From Caballeronia sordidicola (GTDB lineage: Bacteria; Pseudomonadota; Gammaproteobacteria; Burkholderiales; Burkholderiaceae), in contig NZ_JNFG01000031.1 in NCBI RefSeq assembly GCF_000729995.1, forward strand, positions 19,398 through 83,397: a stretch of 64,000 nt of DNA, given 5' to 3'. A program made the position numbers and the translations under genes. Shown one piece after another: positions 1-8,399 of this stretch (position 1 is its first letter; each line of letters opens with the position of its first letter). The notes under the pieces are model-generated. The model worked only from the letters and a program-made list of their open reading frames with translations, ran no database searches and was not told the origin of the DNA.

Positions 1-147
1 ACGCTCGCACCCGGCGACATCATCCTCACCGGGACACCCGAGGGTGTAGTGAACGTCAATGCGGGCGACGAAGTCGTGTGCGAGATTGAAGGTCTCGGCC
101 GGCTTCTCAATGTCATCGCGTCTGACGCCGACTTCGGGCGCGTTTGA
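1..147 (+). CDS. hpaG: C-terminal end of fumarylacetoacetate-hydrolase-family HpaG (partial)
   Basis: The window opens inside a reading frame whose last 48 residues contain ILTGTPEGV, the active-site loop typical of the fumarylacetoacetate hydrolase fold. In the homoprotocatechuate pathway HpaG decarboxylates and isomerises 5-oxopent-3-ene-1,2,5-tricarboxylate to 2-oxohept-ene-dioate. The stop is 20 bp before the start of hpaE, so the genes are probably cotranscribed. Only the C-terminus is visible. The assignment to HpaG (fused, or the second subunit HpaG2) rests on the motif plus the downstream hpaEDFH order. Confidence 0.8.
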   Translation, partial: TLAPGDIILTGTPEGVVNVNAGDEVVCEIEGLGRLLNVIASDADFGRV

Positions 148-167
148 CCGACCAGGGGAACACCATC

Positions 168-1625
168 ATGCGAATCGAGCATCTGATCAACGGCCGGCCG
201 CACGCCGCGCGCGACTATTTCGACACGGTGAATCCCGCGAACCAGGAGATCCTGGCTGAGGTCGCACGAGGCACGCCTGAAGAAATCGATTCAGCCGTTC
301 GCGCCGCGAAAGAAGCCTTTCCTGCATGGGCCGGCAAGCCTGCGGCTGAGCGCGCAAAACTGATCGCGAGACTCGGCGAATTGATCACGAAGAACGTGCC
401 GGAAATCTCTGCGACGGAAACAAATGACACGGGCCAGACGATCTCGCAAACCCGCAAACAACTGGTTCCGCGCGCGGCTGACAACTTCAGTTACTTCGCC
501 GAAATGTGCACGCGAGTCGACGGCCACACGTATCCGACCAGTTCGCACCTGAACTACACGTTGTTCCATCCCGTAGGCGTCTGTGCGCTGATTTCGCCCT
601 GGAACGTGCCGTTCATGACCGCTACATGGAAGGTGGCGCCGTGCCTCGCGTTCGGCAACACGGCCGTGCTCAAGATGAGCGAACTGTCGCCGCTGACGGC
701 ATCGATGCTCGGCAACCTTGCGCTGGAAGCCGGTATTCCCGGAGGCGTTTTGAACGTGGTACACGGGTTCGGAAAGGAGACAGGTGAGCCGCTTGTGGCC
801 CATCCCGACGTGCGTGCGGTCTCCTTTACCGGCTCGACGGCAACGGGAAACCGGATCGTTCAAACCGCCGGCCTGAAGAAGTTTTCGATGGAACTCGGCG
901 GCAAGTCACCGTTCGTTATTTTCGACGATGCCGACTTCGAACGCGCGCTGGACGCCGCTGTCTTCATGATCTTTTCCAACAACGGCGAGCGCTGCACGGC
1001 CGGGTCGCGGATCCTGGTGCAGCGCTCTATCTACGCCATGTTTGCCGAACGTTTTATAGAGCGCGCGAAGCGGCTTGTGGTTGGCAACCCGCTTGACGAA
1101 AACACGGTCATTGGTCCGATGATCAGTCAGGCCCATCTCGCCAAGGTCCGTAGCTACATAGAACTGGGGCCCAAGGAAGGCGCCACGCTTGCGTGCGGCG
1201 GGCTGGAAACACCCGATCTGCCGGCGTCGCTGAGAAAAGGCAATTATGTCTCGCCCACCGTGTTCGTGGACGTCGACAACCGCATGCGGATCGCGCAAGA
1301 GGAAATCTTCGGCCCGGTCGCCTGCCTGATTCCCTTCGACGACGAAGCCCACGCCATTCAACTCGCGAACGATATCTCGTACGGGCTATCGAGTTATATC
1401 TGGACCGAAAACACGGGCCGCGCACACCGCGTGGCGGCAGCAGTTGAAGCGGGCATGTGTTTCGTCAACAGCCAGAACGTGCGCGATCTGCGGCAGCCGT
1501 TTGGAGGCACCAAGGCCTCGGGCGTGGGGCGTGAAGGCGGAACGTGGAGCTACGACGTTTTTCTCGAACCGAAGAATATCTGCGTGTCGCTTGGATCGCA
1601 TCACATCCCGCGCTGGGGTCTTTAG
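168..1625 (+). CDS. hpaE: 5-carboxymethyl-2-hydroxymuconate semialdehyde dehydrogenase
   Basis: A 485-residue NAD-dependent aldehyde dehydrogenase that oxidises 5-carboxymethyl-2-hydroxymuconate semialdehyde, the ring-cleavage product of homoprotocatechuate, in the cytosol. The family marks are present: ISPWNVP near residue 140, the general-base glutamate in MELGGKSP, the nucleophilic cysteine in NGERCTAGSR, and EEIFGPV toward the C-terminus. The ATG at 168 is preferred over the TTG at 144 because AGGGGA lies about 7 bases before it and the resulting length fits HpaE (about 486-488). It sits between hpaG and hpaD in the canonical order, which makes the substrate assignment strong. ALDH members acting on other semialdehydes share these motifs. 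Confidence 0.92.
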   Translation: MRIEHLINGRPHAARDYFDTVNPANQEILAEVARGTPEEIDSAVRAAKEAFPAWAGKPAAERAKLIARLGELITKNVPEISATETNDTGQTISQTRKQLVPRAADNFSYFAEMCTRVDGHTYPTSSHLNYTLFHPVGVCALISPWNVPFMTATWKVAPCLAFGNTAVLKMSELSPLTASMLGNLALEAGIPGGVLNVVHGFGKETGEPLVAHPDVRAVSFTGSTATGNRIVQTAGLKKFSMELGGKSPFVIFDDADFERALDAAVFMIFSNNGERCTAGSRILVQRSIYAMFAERFIERAKRLVVGNPLDENTVIGPMISQAHLAKVRSYIELGPKEGATLACGGLETPDLPASLRKGNYVSPTVFVDVDNRMRIAQEEIFGPVACLIPFDDEAHAIQLANDISYGLSSYIWTENTGRAHRVAAAVEAGMCFVNSQNVRDLRQPFGGTKASGVGREGGTWSYDVFLEPKNICVSLGSHHIPRWGL

Positions 1626-1659
1626 CCCGGCGCTCGCGCCATCAAAATAGGAGGCCGCG

Positions 1660-2523
1660 ATGGGCAAGCTCGCGCTGGCGGCAAAAGTCACGCACGTGCC
1701 GTCGATGTATTTGTCTGAACTCGACGGTCCGCATAAAGGATGCCGTCAGAGCGCTATCGACGGGCATCATGAGATTGGCAGGCGTTGCCGTGAACTGGAG
1801 GTCGACACCATCGTGGTATTCGACGTCCACTGGCTCGTGAACAGCGAATATCACATCAACTGCAATTCTCGCTTCGAAGGCGTGTACACCAGCAACGAAC
1901 TGCCCCACTTCATCAAGAACATGCCCTACGCCTACCCCGGCAACACGAGCCTCGGCCATCTCATTGCGGAGGTGGCCAACGGAATGGGTGTCAAGAGCCG
2001 GGCCCATAGCGACACCACGCTCGAGCTCGAGTACGGCACGCTGGTCCCCATGCGCTATATGAACGCTGACCAGCATTTCAAGACCGTCTCCGTTGCGGGC
2101 TGGTGCATGTGGCACGACCTCGCAACCAGCGCGCGTTTCGGCCTTGCAGTGCGCCGGGCCATAGAGGAACGCTACGACGGGACCGTCGCCATCCTCGCGA
2201 GCGGATCGCTTAGCCACCACTTCGCAAACAACGGCACAGCCGAGCAATTCATGCACAAGGTCTGGAGCCCGTTTCTCGAGCAAATGGACCGCAAGGTAGT
2301 CGAGTTGTGGGAACGTGGCGACTGGGCGACGTTCTGCGAAATGCTGCCGCTCTACAACGAAAAATGCTGGGGCGAAGGCGGCATGCATGACACCGCCATG
2401 CTATTGGGCGCGCTGGGCTGGGACCGTTATGAAGGCACGGCCGAGGTCGTGACGCCCTATTTCGGCAGTTCGGGAACCGGCCAGATCAACGCCATTTTCC
2501 CGGTTACGCCGCTGCCCGTGTGA
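1660..2523 (+). CDS. hpaD: 3,4-dihydroxyphenylacetate 2,3-dioxygenase (LigB type)
   Basis: A 287-residue extradiol ring-cleavage dioxygenase of the LigB/class III superfamily. It opens homoprotocatechuate between carbons 2 and 3 using Fe(II) or Mn(II). Metal ligands expected for the fold are visible: His12 in VTHVPS, His57 in FDVHW, and a C-terminal glutamate near residue 240 in CWGEGGMHD. The catalytic SLSHH motif lies near residue 188. An AGGAGG ribosome site stands about 8 bases before the ATG. The stop is followed immediately by the leader of hpaF, so translation is probably coupled. Length matches E. coli HpaD (about 283). Confidence 0.93.
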   Translation: MGKLALAAKVTHVPSMYLSELDGPHKGCRQSAIDGHHEIGRRCRELEVDTIVVFDVHWLVNSEYHINCNSRFEGVYTSNELPHFIKNMPYAYPGNTSLGHLIAEVANGMGVKSRAHSDTTLELEYGTLVPMRYMNADQHFKTVSVAGWCMWHDLATSARFGLAVRRAIEERYDGTVAILASGSLSHHFANNGTAEQFMHKVWSPFLEQMDRKVVELWERGDWATFCEMLPLYNEKCWGEGGMHDTAMLLGALGWDRYEGTAEVVTPYFGSSGTGQINAIFPVTPLPV

Positions 2524-2544
2524 ATGAGCGATGAGGAGATAACC

Positions 2545-2943
2545 ATGCCCCACCTGACACTCGAATACAGCGCCAACCTTGCCGCTGAAGGACACATCGG
2601 TGAGCTGTGCAACAAGCTGGCTCACTGCCTGGACGCCCAGCGCGATGGCGAGCAACGGGTTTTCCCGCTCGGCGGTATCCGCGTGCGCGCGCTGCGGTGC
2701 CACGAATACTGTGTCGCCGACGGCCGGCCCGACGCCGCCTTTTTGCACGCCAACCTCAAGATCGCCATGGGACGGTCTCCGCAAGTTCGACAGGCTGCGG
2801 GTGACGCCCTCTTCAACGTCATCAAGGAACATTTCGCCGATGAGTTCGCGACAATCGGCTTGGCGCTGTCGATGGAGATCAACGAGTTCAGCGAAACGGG
2901 CACATGGAAACACAATAATCTCCACGCTCGCCTCAAGACTTGA
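2545..2943 (+). CDS. hpaF: 5-carboxymethyl-2-hydroxymuconate delta-isomerase
   Basis: A 132-residue tautomerase-fold enzyme that isomerises 5-carboxymethyl-2-hydroxymuconate to 5-oxopent-3-ene-1,2,5-tricarboxylate. The start is fixed by chemistry. The ATG at 2545 is followed directly by proline (MPHLTLEYSANL), and in this family the N-terminal proline exposed after Met removal is the catalytic base. The alternative ATG at 2524 would bury that proline behind seven residues. GAGGAGAT precedes 2545. It trimerises in known members. Position between hpaD and hpaH is canonical. Confidence 0.92.
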   Translation: MPHLTLEYSANLAAEGHIGELCNKLAHCLDAQRDGEQRVFPLGGIRVRALRCHEYCVADGRPDAAFLHANLKIAMGRSPQVRQAAGDALFNVIKEHFADEFATIGLALSMEINEFSETGTWKHNNLHARLKT

Positions 2944-2965
2944 GCGGCTAACTCGGATGACGGCC

Positions 2966-3769
2966 ATGCTAGACCAGAAGACCATTTACGATCTTGCGTT
3001 GCAGCTCGATAACGCTGAAAAGACCCGGACCCAGTTGCGCCATTTTTCCCGTTCTTATCCGGAGATGACCGTTGACGACGGCTACGCGATCCAGAGCGAA
3101 TGGCTCAAACTCAAGCTTGCGGAAGGACAGGTCGTCAAGGGCCGCAAGATAGGGCTCACGTCACGCGCCATGCAGCGTGCATCACAGATCGACGAACCCG
3201 ACTACGCCCCGCTGATGGACAGCATGTTCATCGAAAGCGGGCAGGACATTCGCGCCGACAGATTCATCGCTCCGCGCGTCGAGGTCGAACTCGCGTTCAT
3301 ATTGAACAAGCCGCTGAGGGGCCCTGGTGTCACGCTATTCGATGTGCTCGATGCGACCGCTTATGTGTCGCCTGCGCTCGAGATCATCGATGCACGGATC
3401 GAGCAGTTCGATCGAGAAACCAATGCGCCGCGCAAGGTCTATGACACCATCTCGGACTTCGCGGCGAATGCAGCCATTGTCTTGGGCGGCCGACCCGTGC
3501 GCCCGCTCGACGTGGATTTGCGCTGGGTCGGCGCGTTGCTCTACAAGAATGGCGCGATAGAAGAAAGCGGTCTGGCAGCCGCCGTGCTGAATCATCCGGC
3601 AACCGGTGTTGCGTGGCTTGCCAACAAGATCGCTCCATACGATGAGTCGCTGCGCGCAGGCGACGTGATTCTCGCCGGCTCGTTCACCGCACCCGTCAAG
3701 GCCTTTGCGGGCGACACGTTCCATGTGGACTATGGCGCGCTGGGCGCGATCGGTATGCGTTTTGTTTAG
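2966..3769 (+). CDS. hpaH: 2-oxo-hept-4-ene-1,7-dioate hydratase
   Basis: A 267-residue member of the MhpD/HpaH hydratase family (fumarylacetoacetate-hydrolase-like fold, Mg-dependent). It adds water to 2-oxohept-4-ene-1,7-dioate. Diagnostic stretches include KGRKIGLTS, SQIDEPDYAPLMDSM and RVEVELAFI. The ATG at 2966 (MLDQKTIYDL) gives the usual length and aligns with the E. coli start. An in-frame ATG at 2957 is also possible. The frame stays open upstream into hpaF, but that extension is not coding because hpaF occupies it. This is the last recognisable hpa gene. The aldolase HpaI is not found downstream. Confidence 0.92.
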   Translation: MLDQKTIYDLALQLDNAEKTRTQLRHFSRSYPEMTVDDGYAIQSEWLKLKLAEGQVVKGRKIGLTSRAMQRASQIDEPDYAPLMDSMFIESGQDIRADRFIAPRVEVELAFILNKPLRGPGVTLFDVLDATAYVSPALEIIDARIEQFDRETNAPRKVYDTISDFAANAAIVLGGRPVRPLDVDLRWVGALLYKNGAIEESGLAAAVLNHPATGVAWLANKIAPYDESLRAGDVILAGSFTAPVKAFAGDTFHVDYGALGAIGMRFV

Positions 3770-3832
3770 ACGGCACTGCCTTATGAATCCAGCCATGTTG
3801 TACGCTTCGAACTTGACGGTCGGTCAGCGCTA

Positions 3833-3858
3833 ATGCAAGCCACTTATGCAAGCCACTT
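3833..3858 (+). repeat. 13-bp perfect tandem duplication upstream of the aldolase gene
   Basis: The unit ATGCAAGCCACTT occurs twice back to back and is followed by a third partial copy (ATGCA). It lies in the 173-bp gap between hpaH and the class II aldolase gene, about 85 bases before the GTG start. It could be a slippage scar. No promoter function can be claimed. Confidence 0.8.
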
Positions 3859-3942
3859 ATGCACATCGATCAGTCCACAAGCGCAGAATAAGCAAATCCT
3901 GAACTTGACTGCACCTGCTTCGGCAGTCTGAGGAGACACACC

Positions 3943-4719
3943 GTGACCGCTTCCGAACGTAACACGCCGCCCGCGCCCGCCTGGTGTTCGCCTGACGAAT
4001 GGCAGGCCCGACTCTCGCTCGCCGCAACGTATCGCGTGTTTCATATGCTCGGCTGGACCGAGCTGATCTTCAATCACATTACGTTGCGTGTACCCGGACC
4101 GGAAAAGCACTTCCTGATCAACCCTTTCGGACTGGCTTACGACGAAGTCACCGCATCCAATCTCATCAGGATAGACTTAAGCGGGAGAATCCTGAGTCCG
4201 TCGGATTACCCGGTCAATCCTGCGGGTTTCGTCATTCACAGCGCCATTCACGAGCATGTGGAAGACGCACATTGCGTCATGCATACTCATACAACCGCGG
4301 GGCTTTCGGTTGCGTGCATGGAGGATGGTTTGTCGTACACGAACTTCTACTCCGCCCAGTTGCACAACATGGTTGCGTACCATCCGTTCGAGGGCATCAC
4401 GGTCCATGACGAAGAGAAGTCCAGGCTGCTAAGCTCCATGGGCAACAAGCGCCTGCTGATCCTTCGCAACCACGGGCTGCTCGCGCATGGAACCACGCTT
4501 GCTCACGCGTTCGCGTTGCTCTGGACCCTGAACCGCGCGTGCGAGATTCAAGTTGTCACGCATTCCATGCGCGGAAATACGCTGCCCATCAGCGATGAAA
4601 TCGTGAAGGGCACGACGCGGGATTCGCTACAGTTTTCGCCTGCGCATGGCGCTGGGGAGAATGTCCTTGCCGCACTTATTCGACGCGTCGATCGCATCGA
4701 CACTTCGTACAGGGGATAG
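3943..4719 (+). CDS. Class II aldolase/adducin family protein
   Basis: A 258-residue protein of the zinc-dependent class II aldolase/adducin head fold (fuculose-phosphate aldolase relatives). The metal-binding HTHTTAG motif lies near residue 110 and a further ligand is in RNHGLLAHG near residue 178. The GTG start at 3943 is chosen because TGAGGAGAC lies 7-8 bases before it; no closer ATG fits. Its stop is followed after 2 bases by the reductase gene, so the two are translationally linked. The substrate is unknown. Because HpaI, the HpcH-family aldolase that normally ends this pathway, is absent here, a role as a non-homologous replacement is possible but unproven. A separate 2-hydroxyacid or sugar-acid pathway is equally plausible. 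Confidence 0.85.
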   Translation: MTASERNTPPAPAWCSPDEWQARLSLAATYRVFHMLGWTELIFNHITLRVPGPEKHFLINPFGLAYDEVTASNLIRIDLSGRILSPSDYPVNPAGFVIHSAIHEHVEDAHCVMHTHTTAGLSVACMEDGLSYTNFYSAQLHNMVAYHPFEGITVHDEEKSRLLSSMGNKRLLILRNHGLLAHGTTLAHAFALLWTLNRACEIQVVTHSMRGNTLPISDEIVKGTTRDSLQFSPAHGAGENVLAALIRRVDRIDTSYRG

Positions 4720-4721
4720 AT

Positions 4722-5729
4722 TTGAATCAACAAGCCATCAAAATCACCGTGGTTGGCGGGGGCGCCATTGGCGGTATCGTCGCGGCTCGCCTGGCGCGTG
4801 CCGGCGTTGCAGTGAACCTCCTGGCGCGCGGGCCGCATCTTGACGCCATACAACGCAATGGCCTGAGCGTCGTGGAGGGCGAGGACCAGTATGTCGCCAC
4901 TATCAACGCGACCGATCAGCCCGGCACGCTCGGTGCGCAGGACTTGCTGTTCATCTGCCTGAAAGGACCGGCGCTGATACAGGCAGCCCAATCTCTGGCG
5001 CCTCTGGTGAACGCAGGCACGCATATTGTCTCGGTCATGAATGGCGTGCCCTGGTGGTTTCTCAACGCGTTTGGCGGACGTCTTGAAGGGCAACGGCTCG
5101 AATCGGTCGATCCGGAAGGCGTTGTATCGTCTGCGCTGCCGCCGTCGCAAGTCTCCGGCTGCGTCGTGCATCTTTCCTCGTCAATAGCCGCGCCTGGCGT
5201 GATCAAAAAGGGCAATGGCAACCAGCTTATTGTCGGACCCGCCGCTGCGGGTGTCGCCGATCAGGCGGCGCGCGCTATCGAATTGCTCCGCCTCGCTCAA
5301 TTCGACGTAACGGCATCGAGCCAGATTCGCAGCGATATCTGGGCCAAGCTGTGGGGCAACATGACCATGAATCCCATCAGCGCGATCACCCGTTCGACCG
5401 CCGACGTGATTCTCGATGACCCGCTGACGGCGCAGCTTGTCGTCTCGATCATGGAAGAGGCACGGCGCATAGGCGAAGAGATCGGGATTGAACTGAACAT
5501 GACTGCCCAGGCGCGCAACGCGCAAACCCGCAAGCTCGGCGCGTTCAAGACGTCGATGCTCCAGGACGTGGAAGCAGGCCGTCAACTGGAGATAGAAGCC
5601 ATCCTGGGTGCGCCTCATGAGCTGGCGGTGAAGGCTGGAATCCCGGTGCCGTTTCTTAGCGTGCTGTATGGGCTTGCCGGGCAGTTGAACGCCAATCTGG
5701 CGGGCCATGCCAGCGCACCGGCGCGCTAG
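4722..5729 (+). CDS. 2-dehydropantoate 2-reductase family oxidoreductase (PanE/ApbA-like)
   Basis: A 335-residue NADP-dependent reductase. The N-terminal Rossmann fold begins ITVVGGGAIGG, giving the dinucleotide loop. The C-terminal helical domain contains WAKLWGNMTMNPISAI, where the lysine and asparagine match the ketopantoate reductase catalytic signature. The TTG start at 4722 has AGGGGA just upstream and nearly abuts the aldolase stop. A role in pantothenate synthesis is unlikely from the context. Paralogues of this family beside catabolic aldolases usually act on other 2-oxo acids or beta-hydroxy acids, so only the family assignment is firm. Confidence 0.85.
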   Translation: MNQQAIKITVVGGGAIGGIVAARLARAGVAVNLLARGPHLDAIQRNGLSVVEGEDQYVATINATDQPGTLGAQDLLFICLKGPALIQAAQSLAPLVNAGTHIVSVMNGVPWWFLNAFGGRLEGQRLESVDPEGVVSSALPPSQVSGCVVHLSSSIAAPGVIKKGNGNQLIVGPAAAGVADQAARAIELLRLAQFDVTASSQIRSDIWAKLWGNMTMNPISAITRSTADVILDDPLTAQLVVSIMEEARRIGEEIGIELNMTAQARNAQTRKLGAFKTSMLQDVEAGRQLEIEAILGAPHELAVKAGIPVPFLSVLYGLAGQLNANLAGHASAPAR

Positions 5730-5816
5730 GCAAGGACCCTTCAGGTCAGCGCCAGTGCGTAAGATGAATGCAGTGCGTTCGCGAGGATGCGCCTTCTGCA
5801 AGCGCCCGTGTTCTCA

Positions 5817-7229
5817 TCAGAAGATCTTGCCCGGATTCATGATGCCGTGGGGATCGAAGACCTTTCGAATCTCGCGCATCAGGCGGATTTCCAGCGGGTC
5901 TTTATAGCGGCTGAAATACTCGCGCTTGAGTTGTCCAATGCCGTGTTCGGCACTGATGCTGCCGCCATAACGCGCTACTTCGTCCAGCACTTGCGCCGTC
6001 AATCCCTCTCCGTGAAGCTGGAAGAACTCGCGCGGCGCGCCCACCGGACGCGAGAGATTGTAGTGAAGGTTGCCATCGCCGAAATGACCGAACACGATCA
6101 GCCGCACGCCCGCGTGATGCCTGTCGATGCGCTCTCCCGCCGAGGCAAGAAACGCGGGAATGGAAGCAATCGGCAACGAGACATCATGCTTCACATGCGG
6201 ACCATCGGCACGCTGGGCTTCAGAGATTTCCTCACGAAGCCGCCACATGCTGTTCACCTGTGCAATTGATTCGGATACCGCAGCATCCACACACAACTCG
6301 CGTTCAAGTGCTTCGCCGATCACCGTTTCCACAAGCTCGCGCAACGCGGCTTCATCGACGGTATCCGCTAGTTCGATCAGCACGTAAGCCGGATGACGTT
6401 CGGCGAACGGCGCGCGCATGCCATCGACTTGTTCAAGCACCATACTGAGGCATTCGGCGGTAAAGAATTCGAACGCCTGCATGCGCGGGCCGCCGCGTTC
6501 GAACAGGAGTTCGAAAAGATCGAGCGCCTGCTGCGACGAATTCACGGCCGCCAGCACGACCACGCGCACGTCGTTGCGCGGATACAGCCGCAGCGCCGCG
6601 GCGGTGATGACGCCGAGCGTCCCTTCCGCGCCGATCAGCAATTGCTTGAGGTCGTAACCGGTGTTGTCCTTGCGCAGCGTGCGCAGGCCGTGAAAGATTT
6701 CGCCATTCGGCAGGACGGCTTCAAGTCCGAGCACCAGTTCCCGCGTCATGCCATAGCGCACGACATTGACGCCGCCCGCGTTCGTCGACAAATTGCCGCC
6801 CAACTGGCACGAATCCTCGGCGGCGAGGCTAAGCGGCAGCAGGCGATGTTCTTCCGCTGCTGCCCGCCGCAGGTTGCCGAGAATGCAGCCGGCTTCAGCG
6901 ACCAGCGTGTTGCCGATCGTATCGATGCTGCGAATAGCGTGCATCCGGTCCAGGCTCAGGATCACGTTCGCGGGGCTGGCGTCGGGCGTGGCGCCGCCGC
7001 ACAGGCCCGTGTTGCCGCCGCGCGGCACGACCGGCACACGAGCGTCCGAGCAGAGCGCGAGGACTGCAGCAACATCCTCGGTGCTCGATGGGCGCACGAC
7101 CGTTTGTGCGTGGCCGGTGTACATGCCTCGCCAGTCCGACAGCCACGGCGCGATTTCTTCTGGAGCGGTGATGACAGCGTCAGGTCCGAGCTTGTCGATC
7201 AGACGTTGGGGGAAAGTGATGTCGGTCAT
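5817..7229 (-). CDS. FAD-linked 2-hydroxyacid oxidase/dehydrogenase (GlcD/D2HGDH-like)
   Basis: A 470-residue flavoprotein with an N-terminal PCMH-type FAD-binding domain (PRGGNTGLCGG near residue 75, then LSTNAGGVNVVRYG) and a C-terminal vanillyl-alcohol-oxidase-type substrate domain. That domain ends in EHGIGQLKR and DPHGIMNPGKIF, both diagnostic of the glycolate/D-lactate/D-2-hydroxyglutarate dehydrogenase group. It oxidises a D-2-hydroxy acid to a 2-oxo acid; the exact substrate cannot be read. It lies 8 bp downstream of a GntR-type regulator on the same strand, forming a two-gene operon convergent with the aldolase/reductase pair. Confidence 0.88.
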   Translation of the reverse strand: MTDITFPQRLIDKLGPDAVITAPEEIAPWLSDWRGMYTGHAQTVVRPSSTEDVAAVLALCSDARVPVVPRGGNTGLCGGATPDASPANVILSLDRMHAIRSIDTIGNTLVAEAGCILGNLRRAAAEEHRLLPLSLAAEDSCQLGGNLSTNAGGVNVVRYGMTRELVLGLEAVLPNGEIFHGLRTLRKDNTGYDLKQLLIGAEGTLGVITAAALRLYPRNDVRVVVLAAVNSSQQALDLFELLFERGGPRMQAFEFFTAECLSMVLEQVDGMRAPFAERHPAYVLIELADTVDEAALRELVETVIGEALERELCVDAAVSESIAQVNSMWRLREEISEAQRADGPHVKHDVSLPIASIPAFLASAGERIDRHHAGVRLIVFGHFGDGNLHYNLSRPVGAPREFFQLHGEGLTAQVLDEVARYGGSISAEHGIGQLKREYFSRYKDPLEIRLMREIRKVFDPHGIMNPGKIF

Positions 7230-7237
7230 TTAGTCGT

Positions 7238-7981
7238 TCACGTGTTCGTCAGGGAGCTGAGGTTCGCGGCGCTGCTGAGTGCGTCGCGGCCAGGAATCGT
7301 GAGGTTCAAGCGGGCGGCTGCGTTCTGCAAATGCGAAGTTGCTGCGATGCGCGCGGCCACAGGATCGCCGGCACGGATCGCTTCGAATACGCGGACGTGT
7401 TCACGGTGGACTTCGTCAGGCAGACGCTGACGCGCGAGCGAATGCGTACGGGCTGTCTGCACGGCCTGGCGGATCTGGAGGTTGAGGTACTGGAGTAGAT
7501 CGACGTAGTAGCGGTTGTGGGTGGCATCGGCGATCGCGACATGGAACGCGATGTCCAGCTCCACGGCGTGGTCCGGGGTGTAGAGGTTATCGGCGAGCGA
7601 TTTGAGAATGGCCGCCAGTGCGTCGATGTCGGCTTCAGTCCGGCGCACGGCAGCCAGCGCCGCTGCTGCGCCTTCCAGATCGAGCCGCAGCTCGTAGACG
7701 TCAGCGAGGTCCGCCCGATCCGCACCGACCGCGTGGGGGACGCGAAAACCTCCCGTTTCCGTACGCGCCTTAACGGTACAACCCGCGCCCTGCCGGCTGT
7801 CGATCAGGCCATTCGAGCGCAGGCGCTCCGTCACTTCACGGATGACCGACTGGCTGACGCCGAAGCGCGCAGCCAGATCCTTACCGGATGGGAGCTTGGT
7901 GCCGACCGGGTAAACCCCGTCGCGGATATCGCCCGTCATTTGCTGGGCGACTTGCTGGGTCAGGGTTAGCGCTTTTGTCAC
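7238..7981 (-). CDS. GntR-family (FadR/FCD subfamily) transcriptional regulator
   Basis: A 247-residue regulator with an N-terminal winged helix (GTKLPSGKDLAARFGVSQS at about residues 27-45, then IREVTERLRSNGLI) and an all-helical FCD effector domain. The FCD domain carries the metal/ligand histidines in DIAFHVAIADATHNRYY and near HREHVRVFEAI. FCD regulators usually bind small carboxylic acids. First gene of an operon with the FAD-linked oxidase, so it probably senses that enzyme's substrate. It is oriented toward the aldolase/reductase genes and could control those too, but no operator was recognised. Confidence 0.88.
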   Translation of the reverse strand: MTKALTLTQQVAQQMTGDIRDGVYPVGTKLPSGKDLAARFGVSQSVIREVTERLRSNGLIDSRQGAGCTVKARTETGGFRVPHAVGADRADLADVYELRLDLEGAAAALAAVRRTEADIDALAAILKSLADNLYTPDHAVELDIAFHVAIADATHNRYYVDLLQYLNLQIRQAVQTARTHSLARQRLPDEVHREHVRVFEAIRAGDPVAARIAATSHLQNAAARLNLTIPGRDALSSAANLSSLTNT

Positions 7982-8399
7982 GGAGGTCTGGAGTTTCAGT
8001 CGATCGGTTTAGGTTATCCGGTTTGCATGTTATATGAAAACTTTCGGCAAGTGAACGACAGACGTACCGATCAGGACCGTCAGGACCGCCCAAAGCAAAG
8101 CGGTCACCAACTGACCGTAGTGTCGGGCGTCGCCATTCCTGAAAAATCTATCCTTGAATTTAAAGCGATTTTTCAGGAAGAGTGGCAGCGGGCGCACGAC
8201 ACGCGCCAAAGAAAGTCAAATGTCCTTCTCACTCTGCTGTAGTAAGTGAAATAGCCGGTCATGTTCTAATCGACGCGCCTGGATGCCATAGTGGGTCGCT
8301 GCACCGGCTGCTTGCTTGCCGCCGATGCGTTGAACGCGGCACGCCGGAATTGGGCGATCGCCGCGCTCATCGTTGACCCTCTGATTCTCGGAGCGGGCG
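7982..8399. other. 418-bp intergenic region, no gene recognised
   Basis: The promoter of the GntR gene should lie near 7985-8060, where a relatively AT-rich stretch (GTTATATGAAAA near 8029) occurs. The right part, 8270-8400, has a short plus-strand open stretch reading NWAIAALIVDPLILGAG, which resembles one membrane helix. It has no start context or family match that I recognise, so I treat it as non-coding or a relic. Confidence 0.5.

Noticed and set aside
6393..7430. Plus-strand open frame of 345 codons opposite the FAD oxidase gene
   Set aside because: Antisense shadow of a well-supported flavoprotein gene; composition is Arg/Ala-rich and it has no domains.
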